From the NCBI GenBank assembly GCA_014529385.2, contig CM043958.1:122914817-122978816 (forward strand): a stretch of 64,000 bases of DNA, in the 5' to 3' direction. Numbering within the stretch: the stretch's first letter is position 1; the number at the start of each line of letters is the position of its first letter. The translations under genes and the position numbers were made by a program. Below the pieces are notes generated by a model. That model was not told where the DNA came from. It saw only the letters and a list, made by a program, of their open reading frames with translations, and searched no databases. The stretch is from Adiantum capillus-veneris. Its lineage: Eukaryota; Streptophyta; Polypodiopsida; Polypodiales; Pteridaceae. Below, piece by piece: positions 31,929 through 44,990 of the stretch.

Positions 31929-34141
31929 CACACAAGCAGCACCTCCAGGTAATATTTGAAGTTCTAAGAGAGAATAAACTTTATGTTAATCGAAAGAAAA
32001 GTGAATATTTCTTACAAGAGATTCAATATTTAGATCACATTATCTCTCAAGATGGCATCCAAATGGATCCATCAAAATTAGAGGTAATAAAAGGATGGCC
32101 TAAACCACGTAATCTTCATGAATTAAGAAGCTTTATTGGTATGTGTGCATAGTATAGACGCTTCATAGAAAAGTTCTCACTAATAGCAGGACCATTACAT
32201 GACCTAACAAAGAAAAACGTTAGGTACACATGGTCTGCCAAGGAGAACAATTCTTATCTCTCAACCTGTGCTTACACTAACGGATCTCTCAAAGCCATTT
32301 GAGGTCCAACGTGATGCTTGTGGTGATTGCCTTGGAGCTGTTTTGCTTCAAGAAGGGCACGCCATAGGCTATGAAAGTCGAAGGCTCGACCCTATTGAGC
32401 AAGCTCTAGGCATATATGAAAAGAAACTCCTCGCAGTTCTACATGCCTTAGACTCATGGAAGCACTATTTATTGGGGACTCCTTTAATTCTTTGAATGGA
32501 TCACCAAAGTCTTAAGTACTTCATGACGAAGACCAAGCTCTCCAACAAACAAATGAGGCGGGAAAATTTCGTTTTGCAATTTCATTTTCATATTGCTCAC
32601 ATTACTGGCAAGCATAATCAAGTAGTCGATGCACTCTCAAGACGGCCCCGAGAGTGAATGTGGTTTCCATAGCAACTCACAATGATCTATATTCTATGAT
32701 AGATGAGTATGCTATTGATCCCGATTTTGGAGATGTGATTTCAGCCCTTGCACTAGTGAAGAAAGAGGAACCATTTACTTTACAAGATGGCTATCTTTTC
32801 TATGGAAATAGAATATGTGTTATTAGCTCACTACGTGAGAAAGTAATGTATGAATCTCATGCTCCTCCTTATGCAGGGTTAAGAGGGATTCAGTCTACCC
32901 TAAAGGGGATTGAAACATATTTCTATTGGCCTACCATGAAAGCAAACATAAAAGAGTATGTTTCTAGCTGTGTGGTATGCCAAAAGACGAAGTTTGATAG
33001 AGGGAAGCAACCTGGATTGCTTCAATCTTTGCCAATCCCTAATTTACCATGGGAGAGCATATCCATGGATTTTATCTTTGGATTGCCTAAGTCTATCCAT
33101 GGGAATACGGGAATATAGACGATAGTAGACAGGTTCAATAAACAAGCTCATTTTATACTTGTCAAAAAGACTATCAAAGACCATCAAATGGAACCACTCT
33201 TCATTTCACAAATTTTCAAGTACCATGGCTTGCCAATGTCCATAGTGTCGGGGGATAGAGATCCTAGAATGATGACTAATTTTTGGAAGGGTCTCTTTGA
33301 GAATTTAGGAACAAGGCTAAACTTCTCTTCGGCCTATCACCCGCAAATGCATGGCCAAAGTGAAATAGATAACTTAACAATTATTTATCTACTAAAAGCC
33401 TATGTAACGGAAGTAGATCAAAGATCCCAATGGGAGAAGTACTTACCCTTAGTGGAGTATGCCTACAATAACATTGTACATACTTCCATAGGAAAAGCAG
33501 TTGTTGAGGTAATTGTGGGAAGATAAAAAAGTCCCTTGCTACTTAAGGTACATGGGAACATCTTCTCTGCAGATGAATATAGCCGCGACCTACAAGAATC
33601 TTTCCAAAAGATTAAGGATGCTATCTCTACTCATTGCAAAGGCAAAAGGCTGCTCCTGACAAGCACAGAAGAGCCCAAGCCTTTAAAGAAATGATTGGGT
33701 CTTACTCAAATTTCCTAAGGCTTGATTAAGGCACATGACGGTGGGCAAGAATCCTACGGGACACCAAAAGTACTATGCTTGAGTAAGGTACTCTGGTCCC
33801 TTCCAGATTCTTAGGCCAATGAATGAGATGGCATATCAACTCAAGTTTCCCAACCATTGGCTCATACACAATGCTTCCATGTGACACTACTAAAGCCTTA
33901 CAAAGGAGAGCCACCACAAAAACGAACAATTGAAGACGCACCGGAGATCGAGGACCAAGAAGAGGTGTTGCAGCCGACTCCATTCTCCGACATGAAGACA
34001 AGGTACTAAGAGGCGGTAAGACTATCCGACGATATCTTATTAAGTTTAAGAATTATCCTTTGAAGATGCTAGATGGATGCAAGGTATACAATTAAAGGAT
34101 ACCTAAACCTTGTCAATGCTTACAATGCTTTCCTAGAGTAA
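31929..34141 (+). pseudogene. RT thumb to chromodomain of remnant D
   Basis: Order: RT thumb (KKSEYFLQEIQYLDHI), RNase H (QRDACGDCLGAVLLQEGHAI), the H2C2 finger (HAPPYAGLRG to CVVCQK), integrase core, YYGPF-type C-terminus and chromodomain, with a stop at about 34139. It has several stops and phase changes. A one-codon insertion (GGG) makes the second catalytic site VSGDRDPRM in place of VSDRDPRM. Later, TDGQSE reads MHGQSE, although the Glu itself is retained. Confidence 0.83.
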
Positions 34142-34495
34142 GAAAATGTACAAATGTTCAAAAATGAACAAAGTTTTTGTCTTATAAGACTCTCTTTTTC
34201 TTTATTGTGCACAAAAATGAAATAGTATGCATGCTTAGATCAGCTTTGTGGAGACGACGTCTCCCAAACAACAAGTAGAGCTTGTCACTCTACTATGGAA
34301 GATTGATAGGACTAATGTATAGACATGCTTGCGGAAGCTTAGGCTCTCAAGCACCAAATGGACTACTCATCCATTATGGAACACTGTCGTAGGGTAAAAT
34401 AGGGATCCTCTACCCTCTAGGAAAAGGACTAATGAATATGCTTTATCTTCTCTACCGCATAGTCCAGGATGACTATGATTTCAAGAGAGAGGGAA

Positions 34496-34851
34496 TGTCA
34501 TAATAACTAATATCTAATTGTCCTAAATGATTTTTTCATGTTAAACTGATTATTTAATATGGGGAAGTGCCAAGGGAGAAAAAGCTAGAATATTGGTTAA
34601 GCTAGCAGACCGACCACAGTAGGGATCCAAAGGGGGGGACATCTGCAAAAGAGCAATGTGTAACAATGGGCATTAAAGATGCTAAGGTTTAGCCCATTAA
34701 GACTTCCAAAATGCTAAGGTTCCAAAATTCAAAGGTTGTGTCCAAAGGTCAAAAGCCTAGGGAAATTGGATTCTTTACGTGTGTCCCAAAAGTCTTTATC
34801 AAGCCCTACATAGGAGCGGGCGAGCCCAATAAGTAGGGGATGAGAGAGAAA

Positions 34852-34936
<85 letters not shown>

Positions 34937-36130
34937 GCTTCCTTTGTACATAGCGGGAAAGAGGGACACATGTCAGCTCCCTACGCCATATGCCCACAAG
35001 TGTACTCAAATCCTATTGGATGGCCTTGGAGGTGGACCAATGAGAATTAGGCTAGAGTAATTCTAGTTTAATTAATTTAAAAACACTTAATAAAAGAATT
35101 AATAGGAACTAAGATCTCTAGAAGACTATTGGACAGTCTCCCAAGGGTCCAATGAGCATTCATCAGCCCAATGGCTTGCCTTATTCCTATTGGCCAGGAG
35201 ACAAAGGGGTCCAATGAGAGTTTAGTTGCATTAATTAATTAGCAAAAGCTCTCACAAAAGGGAAAGGGGGACACATGTCAAAAGGCTATCACTTAAGCTG
35301 CTTAATTTCCATTGGCTAGGTTTGCGGAGGTCCAATAGGGCTGTAGCATGAGTAATTAGCAAGGGGGGTCGACCAAGAGAGAGAGGGGACTGATTTTCTC
35401 AAGGCATTATTCACTTACACACTCACACAATCAATGTGTGAAGCAAGAAGACTCTCTCTCTCTCTCCTTCTCAAGCTTTAATGGAAAGCTTACCACCTAC
35501 TCCAAGCTTGTGAGAAGGGAGGCCTACACCAACAACTCTTGGCTTTGTGAAGTAAATCCAACCAAGAGCCAAGCTTCAATGCATGCTCATCTCCTGTACC
35601 ATGCTAATTACTAAGCTAAGATATGCTAATATGAGTGATTATGTGAGGAGATGTATATCTTTCTCGTAAGACTACTCCTTCCTCTCAATCTACTCTCATA
35701 CCCCGCTAGCTCTCACCATCTTCGAAGGTGTGTGAGGTCTTGGCTCTGAGACCGTGAGGGAATGGATGTTGTGTTTAATAAGTGTTGTGCTTAGTTCTTG
35801 AAGTTTCCATCTTCACAGCACTCGCTAGTATTGAAGAAACACAAAGAATTGTATTGTAAAATGTCTCTCTTGATGGGAGAAACCATAATACAAAGCTTTT
35901 TGGAGGGGGGACCGGCTCCATGTAAATCCGGTCCTCAACTGTTGTCAATTTCTTAATTTTTCTCTCTTTCCAAGTATTGCTCATGCTATCTAACTAGGTG
36001 TTATGATTTTTGTTGCTCTCTCCACCCAAGCACTCTTGTTATTCTCATTAGGAATCTATTCCAATGAAATGCTCACTATGTTCATGCTATTTTCTGCTAC
36101 ACACAAGTTACTAGGCCTTTAAATGTTACA
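34496..36130 (+). repeat. LTR shared by remnant D and element C
   Basis: TGTCATAATAACTAAT to AAATGTTACA, 1635 bp. To its left lies the 3' end of an internal region (D); to its right the primer binding site and gag of C. It contains an expanded CA tract (34854-34935) where the other LTR copies have only a short CA run. Confidence 0.92.
34854..34935 (+). repeat. (CA)n microsatellite inside the LTR
   Basis: About 41 CA units. The corresponding LTR positions in A, B and C have only about 5 to 8 CA-like units, so the expansion took place in this copy. Confidence 0.97.
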
Positions 36131-36131
36131 T

Positions 36132-36143
36132 TGGTATCAGAGC
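36132..36143 (+). other. Primer binding site of element C
   Basis: TGGTATCAGAGC, a perfect 12-base complement to the 3' end of plant initiator Met tRNA, lies one base after the LTR end. Confidence 0.92.
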
Positions 36144-36547
36144 ACAAGGTTTCTCTTTTATTGCTCAAGAAGGGAGGTCCTCAAGCTAGCTATAAATGGT
36201 TGGTACTATTAATTGCATGTGAGTAAGTAGAATAGGGATTTTTCAGCCTTGCAGTGTGCGTGCCTTTGTGCAGTTAACGGGGCATCACCGTCGAGAGCTA
36301 TGGTCTTAATAGTGGAGTCCTACGAGGCTTGCCTGTGGCTTAACCACTCTTGAGCTATTAGAAGCTTGACGGGAGCCGGTGCTGTTTTCGTGTTGAACGA
36401 CCCTCTCTTATATTCCTTGCAATTAATGGTATTCGAGCCATGGGTATAGTAGCTTGAGTGCTTTTTCTAAAGGGGTAAAGAGGAGTAGCAACTAGGGTTT
36501 GAAGTGCCAAAGTACACCTAAAAATTTTACACCTAAAAGTTGTTCAA

Positions 36548-37803
36548 ATGGTTGACAATAGTAAAGAGAGTGAAATTAATGTTGATAACTTTGATTTTGC
36601 TGATGAGCAAGCTACTAATGATGCCCCAATGTTTGTTAACTATCTTGTTTCTAGGCTTCAGCAAGCCATGGGCAATCCATCTCTCCAAAGTGAAGTGCAA
36701 CGGCAGGTTCGTGCTCATGGGATTCTTGAAGCTCCCCACCATGACGACAGAGCACCTAGGAAGCCTCCTTGTGAGACTTCCAAAAAAGTGGCCTCTCTCT
36801 GATTCAAGAAGAAGAAGAGGATCCATATGAAGAGCTCAAAAATTTGCTCCTTGATGACGCATCTCCTTCTCAAAGGAGAATTCAAGCGCCTCCATCGAAG
36901 GAACAAGAAAGAAGTGAGTCTCCCGCCACCTCGGTGGAGATGGCTCCACAAAGACGGTGGGCTAAACGCTCTCCATCACCTCCAAAATGGAGAAGACTAT
37001 CACATACTTTCTCCACGTCATACTTCAAAGAGGGATGACAAAAAGCTAGAGAAGAAAAAGGCGAGAAAGAGGACACCCTCTTCTCCATCTTCTTCATCCT
37101 CTTCCTCTTATGAAAGTGACGGTGAAGACAAATAAGATCAAGGAAAGAAAAAGGCGAGAAAGAGGTCACCCTCATCTCCATCTTCCTCAAATTATTCATC
37201 TTCTGAAGAAAGTGATGGTGTAACCTTTGAACCATCAAAAAGAAGAGGCCATAGGAAATCCTATGCCGCGTGGAAGAGGTCGTCCAAGCTCAACAAATTC
37301 AAAGAGGGAGGGAAGAGAATCTCTTTCCTTACCTATGATGGCACCTTTGGTGCTATGGACAAAGTCTTGGCCTTTATCCAACAGTTCAATGTGGCGTATG
37401 GAGGCGAGGGCTTCACGGAGTCCTCTAAGCTATGCCATGTAGTTATGCACTTTCCAAAGTCCACCAGGCAATGGTGGTCTAGCCTACGGGCTAATGGTGA
37501 ACCTCCATGAACATGGAAAGCTTTAAGATCTTCCATTATGAAGGAGTTCTGGTCACTGATGCCAAAGACAAAGTACTCACCGAATGGCAAAGCTTAAAGC
37601 TCTCTCCCTATGAATCCATTCACAAATATGTAGACAAGTTTTGGGACTTACAATTCAAAGCCACTATCTTCAAAAAGATGGATTTTAAAGAGCAAAAGCA
37701 ACAATTTTGTGCGGGCTTAATTGAACAAATGGGAGAGTATGTCAACTCTCAAAGGCCATGCATAATATCGGCGGTTATACACCATACTATGGTGTTTTCT
37801 TGA
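36548..37803 (+). pseudogene. Gag of element C
   Basis: The start codon at 36548 opens an 84-codon frame ([20 protein letters not shown]). After frameshifts come an Arg/Ser/Pro-rich linker (37030-37230) and a gag core: GFTESSKLCHVVMHFPKSTR, WWSSLRANGEP, then LTEWQSLKLSPYESIHKYVD and FWDLQFKATI in the phase that ends at a TGA (37801-37803). The gene is broken by at least two phase changes. Confidence 0.83.
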
Positions 37804-39258
37804 ATCAATTTCCAAACGGGGGCTAAAAGAAATTCTAAGCCCACGAAAAACAAGGGTTCCAATGAGCCTAAGCGGAAGGACATTGTCCAAAAGTCTCCTA
37901 AGGGCAACTCCAACAAAGCTAAAGAAAAGGGAGTTTACAAAGGCAAAAATAAACTCTCTCCTGAAGAGCTTGAGCGTTATCGCAAGGATAACCGTTGTTT
38001 CAAGTGCGGCCAGCAAGGGCATGCGTACCGCGCTTGTCCCCAAAAGAACACTTGCCATGAACCTCCTAGAGCTAACTTGGTCGAAATCCAAGAGGAGGAA
38101 ATTCACCACAAAGGATCTCCTCTATGCCATGCTTGGGGAAAGGTAAGAGAACATGATGCTTTTATTCTCTTTGACCCTGGTTCTACTCACAATTTCATAT
38201 CCATAGAGTTGGCCACCAAGCTAGGCATACAAGCTTACGAGATGGGAGATGTCCTACCCACCATAGAAGGTGCTTTCAACGGGGAAGAAGATTCAGTCAC
38301 TCCCTTAATCGAGAAATTGAGGCTCCATGTCCAAAGCTATGTGGACAAAGAGGACTTCTTTATCTCTTCTCTCAAGCATGAGGATGTAATCCTAGGGGCA
38401 CCATGGATTGATCGCATGGCTGCCAATGTTAAATTTCCTAAAAGGAGAATCTCCTTTAAGTTCAGGGAAAAAGATATGTACATAGATGCTAAGGAAATGG
38501 GTAACACCATACCCATTGTACATACACATGCTTTCAACAAATCAATAAAGAGCTCTATTTCCGTGTACATGATTTTTGTTAAAGATTCTCAAAATGAACC
38601 TAATGTTTTAGCAAAAGAAAATATACACAATCAAAAGGAATTAGAGTTATCCAATTTTCTCAAAGGGTTTCAAGATGTCTTTCTTGATGATATCCCTTGT
38701 GAGCTACCTCCTAAACGAGGCAATGATGACCATACAATTGAACTTTTTTCAGAAAGTTCACCGCCTAACAAACCTCCTTATAGACCTTCTCAAGCTCAAC
38801 AAGAGGAGATTATGCACCAAGTGCATGAGTTAGTTGCGAAGGGCATGGTTAGGCCTAGGTCATCTCCATTTTTTTCTCCTATACTACTAGTGCAAAATAA
38901 AGACGACACATATCATATGTGTGTCCACTATAGAGCACTAAATAGGATCACTATCAAGAATAGGTTTCCTGTTTCACGGGTAGAAGACCTATTTGATAAG
39001 CTACAAGGATCCACCTACTTCAGTAGGATTGACCTAAAAAGTGGCTATCATCAAATAAGGATAGTTTATCAAGACATTGTAAAGACCGCCATTCGCACTA
39101 TGTTTGGTCTTTACGAATACATTGTCAAGCCTTTTGGCTTGACCGATGCACCAGCCACATTCAACCGCTTGATGGAGAAGCTATTCAGGCCTCAACGAAC
39201 TGTTACTGGAGTGTTCTTTGATGATATCATCATCTACTCTAATTCTAAGAGAGAATAA
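37804..39258 (+). pseudogene. CCHC knuckle, protease and RT of element C
   Basis: One phase stays open for 485 codons. It holds the CCHC knuckle CFKCGQQGHAYRAC (37996-38037), protease with FDPGSTHNFI (active-site triplet D-P-G, not D-S-G) and VILGAPWIDRM, an acidic linker, then RT with [36 protein letters not shown] and FFDDIIIYS. Substitutions at normally invariant RT positions (MCVHYRA for MCVDYRA, KPFGL for MPFGL) suggest decay despite the open frame. The stop at 39258 follows a deletion of about 45 bases just after FDDIIIYS. Confidence 0.85.
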
Positions 39259-40710
39259 ACTTTATGTTAATCGAAAGAAAAGTGTTTTTTTCTTACAAGA
39301 GATTCAGTATTTAGGTCACATTATCTCTCAAGATGGCATCCAAATGGATCCATCAAAGTTAGAGGTAATAAAAGGATGGCCTAAACCAAGGAATCTTTAT
39401 GAATTAAGAAGATTTTTATGTATGTGTGCATATTATAGACGCTTCATAGAGAAGTTCTCACTAATAGCAGGACCATTACATGACCTAAGAAAGAAAAACG
39501 TTGGGTACACATGGTCTGCCAAGGAGAACAATTCTTTCAAAAGCTTTAAGAAAAGCTTATCTCTCAACCTTGCTTACACTATCGGATCTCTCAAAGCCAT
39601 TTGAGGTCCAATGTGATGCTTTAAGAAAGGCACGCCATAGGCTATGGAAGTCGAAGACTTGACCTTGTTGAGCAAGCTCTAGGAATATATGAAAAGGAAC
39701 TCCTCCTAGTTCTACATGCCTTAGAATCATGGAAGCACTATTTATTGGGGACTCCTTTCATTATGCGAACGGATCACCGAAGTCTTAAGTACTTCATGAC
39801 GAAGACGAAGCTCTCCGACAAACAAATGATGTGGGAAAACTTTCTTTTGCAATTTCATTTTCATATTGCTCACATTGCTGGCAAGCATAATCAAGTAGCC
39901 GATGCACTCTCAAGACGGACGAGAGTGAATGTGGTTTCCATAGCAACTCACAATGATCTATCTTCTATGATAGATGAGTATGCTATTGATCCCAATTTTA
40001 GAGATGTGTTTTCAGCCCTTGCACTAGGGAAGAAAGAGGAACCATTTACTTTACAAGATGGTTATCTTCTCTATGGCAATAGACTATGTGTTACTAGCTC
40101 ACTACGTGAGAAAGTAGTGTATGAATCTCATGCTCCTCCTTATGCAGGGCATAGAGAGATTTAGTCTACCCTAAAGGGGATTGAATCATATTCTATTGGC
40201 CTACCATGAAAGCAAACATACAAGAGTATGTTTCTAAATGTGTGGTATGCCAAAAGACAAAGTTTGATAGAGGGAAGCAACTTGGATTGCTTCAACCTTT
40301 GCCAATCCCTAATTCACCATGGGAATACGGGAATATGGGCGATAGTACACAGGTTCACTAAACAAGCTCATTTTATACCTGGCAAAAAGACTGTCACAAA
40401 TCTTCAAGTACCATGGCTTGCCATTGTCCATAGTGTCAGATAGAGATCCTATAATGACCAGTAATTTTTGGAAGGGTCTCTTTGAGAATTTAGGAACAAG
40501 GCTAAACTCCTCTTCGGCCTATCACCTGCAAACGGATGGCCAAAGTGAAATAGCTAACCTAACATTTCTTGATCTACTAAAAGCCTATGTAATGGAAGTA
40601 GATCAAAGATCCCAATGGGAGAAGTACTTACCCTTAGTGGTTATGCATACAATAACACTGTACATACTTCCACGGGAAAAGCACCTTTTGAGGTAATTGA
40701 GGGAAGATCA
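39259..40710 (+). pseudogene. RT thumb, RNase H and integrase of element C
   Basis: RT thumb (RENKLYVNRKKSVFFLQE), a damaged RNase H start, RNase H (RTDHRSLKYFMTKTKLS), the integrase finger (HAPPYAGHRE) and core fragments (IVSDRDPIMTSNFWKG; TDGQSEIANLT). Two deletions against element A remove the first catalytic Asp region (near 40320) and the segment before the second Asp (near 40395). The reading ends in a fusion to LTR sequence. Confidence 0.83.
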
Positions 40711-41420
40711 AAAAGATCCTAAGGTTCAGCCCATCAAGACTTCCAAGATGCTAAGGTTACAAAATTCAAAGGTTGTGTTGAAAGGTCAAAAGCCTAGGGA
40801 AATTGGATGCTTTGTGTGTGTCCCAAAAGTCTTTTTCAAGCCCTACATAGGAGGGGGCAAGCCCAAGAAGTAGGGATGAGAGAAAAACTCACTCACACAC
40901 ACACAACCTTCCTTTGTACACAAGGCGAAAGAGGGGCACATGTCAGCTCCCTAGGCCATATGCCCACAAGGTGTACTCAAATCCTATTGGATGGCCTTGG
41001 AGGTGGACCAATGAGAATTAGGTAGAGTAAGTCTAGTTTAATTAATTTAAAAACACTTAATAAAAGAACCAATAGGAATTAATCTCTCTAGAAGACTATT
41101 GGACAGTCTCCCAAGGGGTCCAATGAGCATTCAGCAGCCCAATGGCTTGCCTGATTCCTATTGGCCAGGAGACAAAGGGGTCCAATGAGAGTTTAGTTGC
41201 ATTAATTAATTAGCAAAAGATCTCCTAAAAGGGAAAGGGGGACACATGTCAAAAGGCTATCACTTATGCTGCTTAATTTCCATTGGCTAAGTTTGGGGAG
41301 GTCCAATAGGGCTGTAGCATGAGTAATTAGCAAGGGGGGTTGACCAAGAGAGAGAGGGGGCTGATTTTCTCAAGGCATTATTCACTTACACACTCACACA
41401 ATCAATGTGTGAAGCAAGAA

Positions 41421-41465
<45 letters not shown>

Positions 41466-42127
41466 TCTCCAGCTTTAATGGAAAGCTTACCACCTACTCC
41501 AAGCTTGTGAGAAGGGAGGCCTACACCAACAACTCTTGGCTTTGTGATGCAAATCCAACCAAGAGCCAAGATTCAATGCATGCTCATGTCCTCTACCATG
41601 CTAATTACTAAGCTAAGCTATGCTAATATGATTGATTATGTGAGGAGATGTATATCTTTCTCGTAAGACTATTCCTTCCTCTCAATCTACTCTCATACCC
41701 CGCTAGCTCTGACCATCTTCGAAGGTGTGTGAGGTCTTGGCTCTGAGACCGTGAGGGAATGGATGTTGTGTTTAATAAGTGTTGTGCTTAGTGCTTGAAG
41801 TTTCCATCTTCACAGCAATAGCTAGTATTGAAGGAACACAAAGAATTGTTTTGTAAAATGTCTCTCTTGATGGGAGAAACCATAATACAAAGCCTTTGGG
41901 AGGGGGGACAAGCTCCAAGAAAATCCGGTCCTCAACTGTTGTTAATTGCTTAATTTCTCTCTCTTTTGAAGTATTGTTCATGCTATCTAACTAGGTGTTA
42001 TGATTTTTGTTGCCCTCTCTACCAAAGCACTCTTGTTATTCTCATTAGGAATCTATTCTAATGAAATGCTTACTATGTTCATGCTATTTTTTGCTACACA
42101 CAAGTTACTAGGCCATTAAATGTTACA
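40711..42127 (+). repeat. 3' LTR of element C, 5' end missing
   Basis: It starts inside the LTR at AAAAGATCCTAAGGTTCAG (about position 200 of the full LTR) and ends CCATTAAATGTTACA. The break point shares the short tract AAAAGA with the integrase sequence on its left. Confidence 0.9.
41423..41462 (+). repeat. (CT)n microsatellite inside the LTR
   Basis: About 20 CT units. The same LTR position holds only a short CT run in the other copies (for example 11759-11778 and 35451-35466). Confidence 0.96.
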
Positions 42128-42229
42128 TCTCTCTAGGGTTGGAGGGACTCGAGGAGTGGTGTGGTGGGAGTAAAGAGAGAGAAAGGGAATAGAGGGTGAG
42201 GAGAGGGGTGGCAAGTTGAGGGGGAGAGA

Positions 42230-42233
<4 letters not shown>

Positions 42234-42277
<44 letters not shown>
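42234..42277 (+). repeat. (GA)n microsatellite
   Basis: About 22 GA units preceded by an impure GGGGAGAGAG stretch. Confidence 0.96.
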
Positions 42278-42279
<2 letters not shown>

Positions 42280-42350
42280 TCGGAGCTAGGGAAGAGGGAG
42301 GGGCGGACGTAGAGCAAGAGGTGGGGTGCAGAGAGAAGAATGAGGTGGAT

Positions 42351-42352
<2 letters not shown>

Positions 42353-42406
<54 letters not shown>

Positions 42407-42413
42407 GAGAGAG
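42353..42413 (+). repeat. (GA)n microsatellite, one CA interruption
   Basis: About 23 GA units, one CA, then about 7 more GA units. Confidence 0.96.
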
Positions 42414-42587
42414 TGAACAGGGTGCAAGAGAGGGAATGGGTTGGAGGGATCATGAGAGGGAAAGAAGAGGAGCGGTGACATGGTCTGACTTAAAAAGAAA
42501 ACCAAAGTCACTTGCATAATTGCTAATGTTCTAGGTTTTTTAAGAGAGACAGAGAGAAAGAGTGGAGAATTTTAATGTTATAGAAAC

Positions 42588-42591
<4 letters not shown>

Positions 42592-42653
<62 letters not shown>
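42592..42653 (+). repeat. (AG)n microsatellite
   Basis: About 31 AG units without interruption. Confidence 0.97.
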
Positions 42654-42656
<3 letters not shown>

Positions 42657-43560
42657 GTCCTTGGCTACTCCACTGGAGGGAGGGGCAGCAATGGGCGGCG
42701 GTGGTAGGAGTAGGGGCGGCACATGGTGGTAGTAAGTTAGCACCACTAACCACCAGTGGTGGTGGGCTAGGGTACTAGGTGGTGACGGTTGCTAAGGGGT
42801 GGCAATGGGAGGTAGTGGTGGTGGGATGGAAAAAAAAACTCGCTCCAAAGCTCGTTTCGTTGAGCTCAGTCCTTAACCGTCCCGGTGGATACCATCACTC
42901 GACCTTACACCCTCTTACAATGAAAGTACTAGTGCAATGTGCAGTAAACTCAAGCTCGGAGAGAAACTGAAGTATGTGCAAGAATGTTCACAGCACTATT
43001 CAAAACAGATTATTGACTGATAGAGTGGAAAAATTAGTGTGTACATTTTGCAATGGAATATTGCATCACATCGAAAGTGCTGGCTATGAGGAGGAAATGC
43101 CAGTCTAGGTGTATGATTATCAAAATGAAGACGAAGAAGAGTTCAATGTTGATGTATCTCAATGCACTATAGAAAAAATCAAACAGAACCTGACAATAGA
43201 TATGGAAGTTGAATTTACAAGAAATACTCATACTCAGAACAAGATAACAACTTCACATATTCAACATAGCTTGAGAGGAGCATAAAGATTGTAATTTTGA
43301 TATTCAAAAGCTTGTATTAATGTGTTCTGATTGTATACAATGCTTCATAGAAGTGAAATTACAATATTTGCTACTATCAATTGTTGTGTTCAGAACCTGC
43401 ATCTTTATTATGATATAGATTTTTAATTGCTCTAGGGATCTCTTGGTGAGCTTGCTTGAATTTATACTCCAAACATATAATATATCCCTTGTGGAATATA
43501 TTTTGAACAAATTGCCAATCGGCTATTGTCGTACCAAGTAGTCTAACTCCACAAAGTAGT

Positions 43561-44081
43561 GCATGTGAGAGGACTTGAAGGAAAAACAAAACATGTGACT
43601 CCCTCAATGATTTTTGTGTACATACCAGTGACCCGAAAGCAAATAGAGAAGCAAACATGCTCATTTAAACCCAGCCTAAGGAAAAAAATTTAACACTCGA
43701 TCGGTAATGGGACACTCTTATTTCCTCTTAACCAAGCAACAATCTAGAATCATTCAAAGAATTCAAATTGAGTTTTGAAGTGTTTTGCATTCACGAACGT
43801 CTCTTATGAGCATGGTCACCATAAAACGCATTTCGACAAGTCTATCATCACACTTAAATATTTTGTGGGGTGAAACACCAAGTTACAAGGGTGAAATGTT
43901 TTGGCCATAAAACGTTTTACGCTAACACCAATTATGAGCATAAAAAACTCGGCATTTTTTGGGCTATAAATTCCACCTTTAACTTTGTGCTTGGCAACGA
44001 GTCTTCAAGCGAACTGTATCAAAACTGTGTCATTTTTGTCATTTTTTCATAGTATTAGAAAATGACCATCCTAAAACTCTT
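43561..44081 (-). repeat. Dispersed repeat, right arm of the inverted pair
   Basis: Reverse complement of 391-919 over its full length, with substitutions and small indels. Both copies diverge outside the same limits, so these are probably the real edges of the shared segment. Confidence 0.75.
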
Positions 44082-44232
44082 ACGAAACTATTGTTAGAAC
44101 ATAAAATACTCAAAACACATGGTTTATACGCTTTAAGTAGACACAAGGGCCTAATTGGTTGAGAATAAGCTTGATCGCCAATAGGACTAAGGTGGGTAGA
44201 GAGACTGAGTATGAACCATTGTAGGTTGGATC

Positions 44233-44990
<758 letters not shown>

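Larger units (their letters stand above)
31929..36130 (+). mobile_element. Ty3/gypsy remnant D with 3' LTR (A family)
   Basis: Sequence matching element A from just after the RT active site through integrase and chromodomain leads straight into the LTR at 34496-36130. Everything upstream of the RT thumb is missing. The same LTR is followed by a primer site and gag, so it also serves as the 5' LTR of element C. Confidence 0.88.
34496..42127 (+). mobile_element. Ty3/gypsy chromodomain element C (A family), most complete copy
   Basis: LTR (34496-36130), primer site, gag, CCHC, protease, RT, RNase H and integrase, then a deletion that joins integrase at about 40710 to the inside of the 3' LTR (40711-42127). 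The integrase C-terminus, the chromodomain and the first roughly 200 bases of the 3' LTR are lost. It is the only copy here with gag and protease, so it defines the family structure. Confidence 0.9.
42128..43560. other. GA-microsatellite-rich spacer, no recognised gene
   Basis: It contains three long GA tracts within 0.45 kb, a GGTGGTAG-rich patch (42700-42820), and an AT-rich stretch (43030-43400). The long Ser-Leu and Arg-Glu frames here are translations of the GA/CT tracts and are not genes. Confidence 0.5.

Noticed and set aside
36827-37135. 102-codon frame in element C as a separate gene
   Set aside because: It is the frameshifted linker part of gag; the same sequence in element A is in a different phase.
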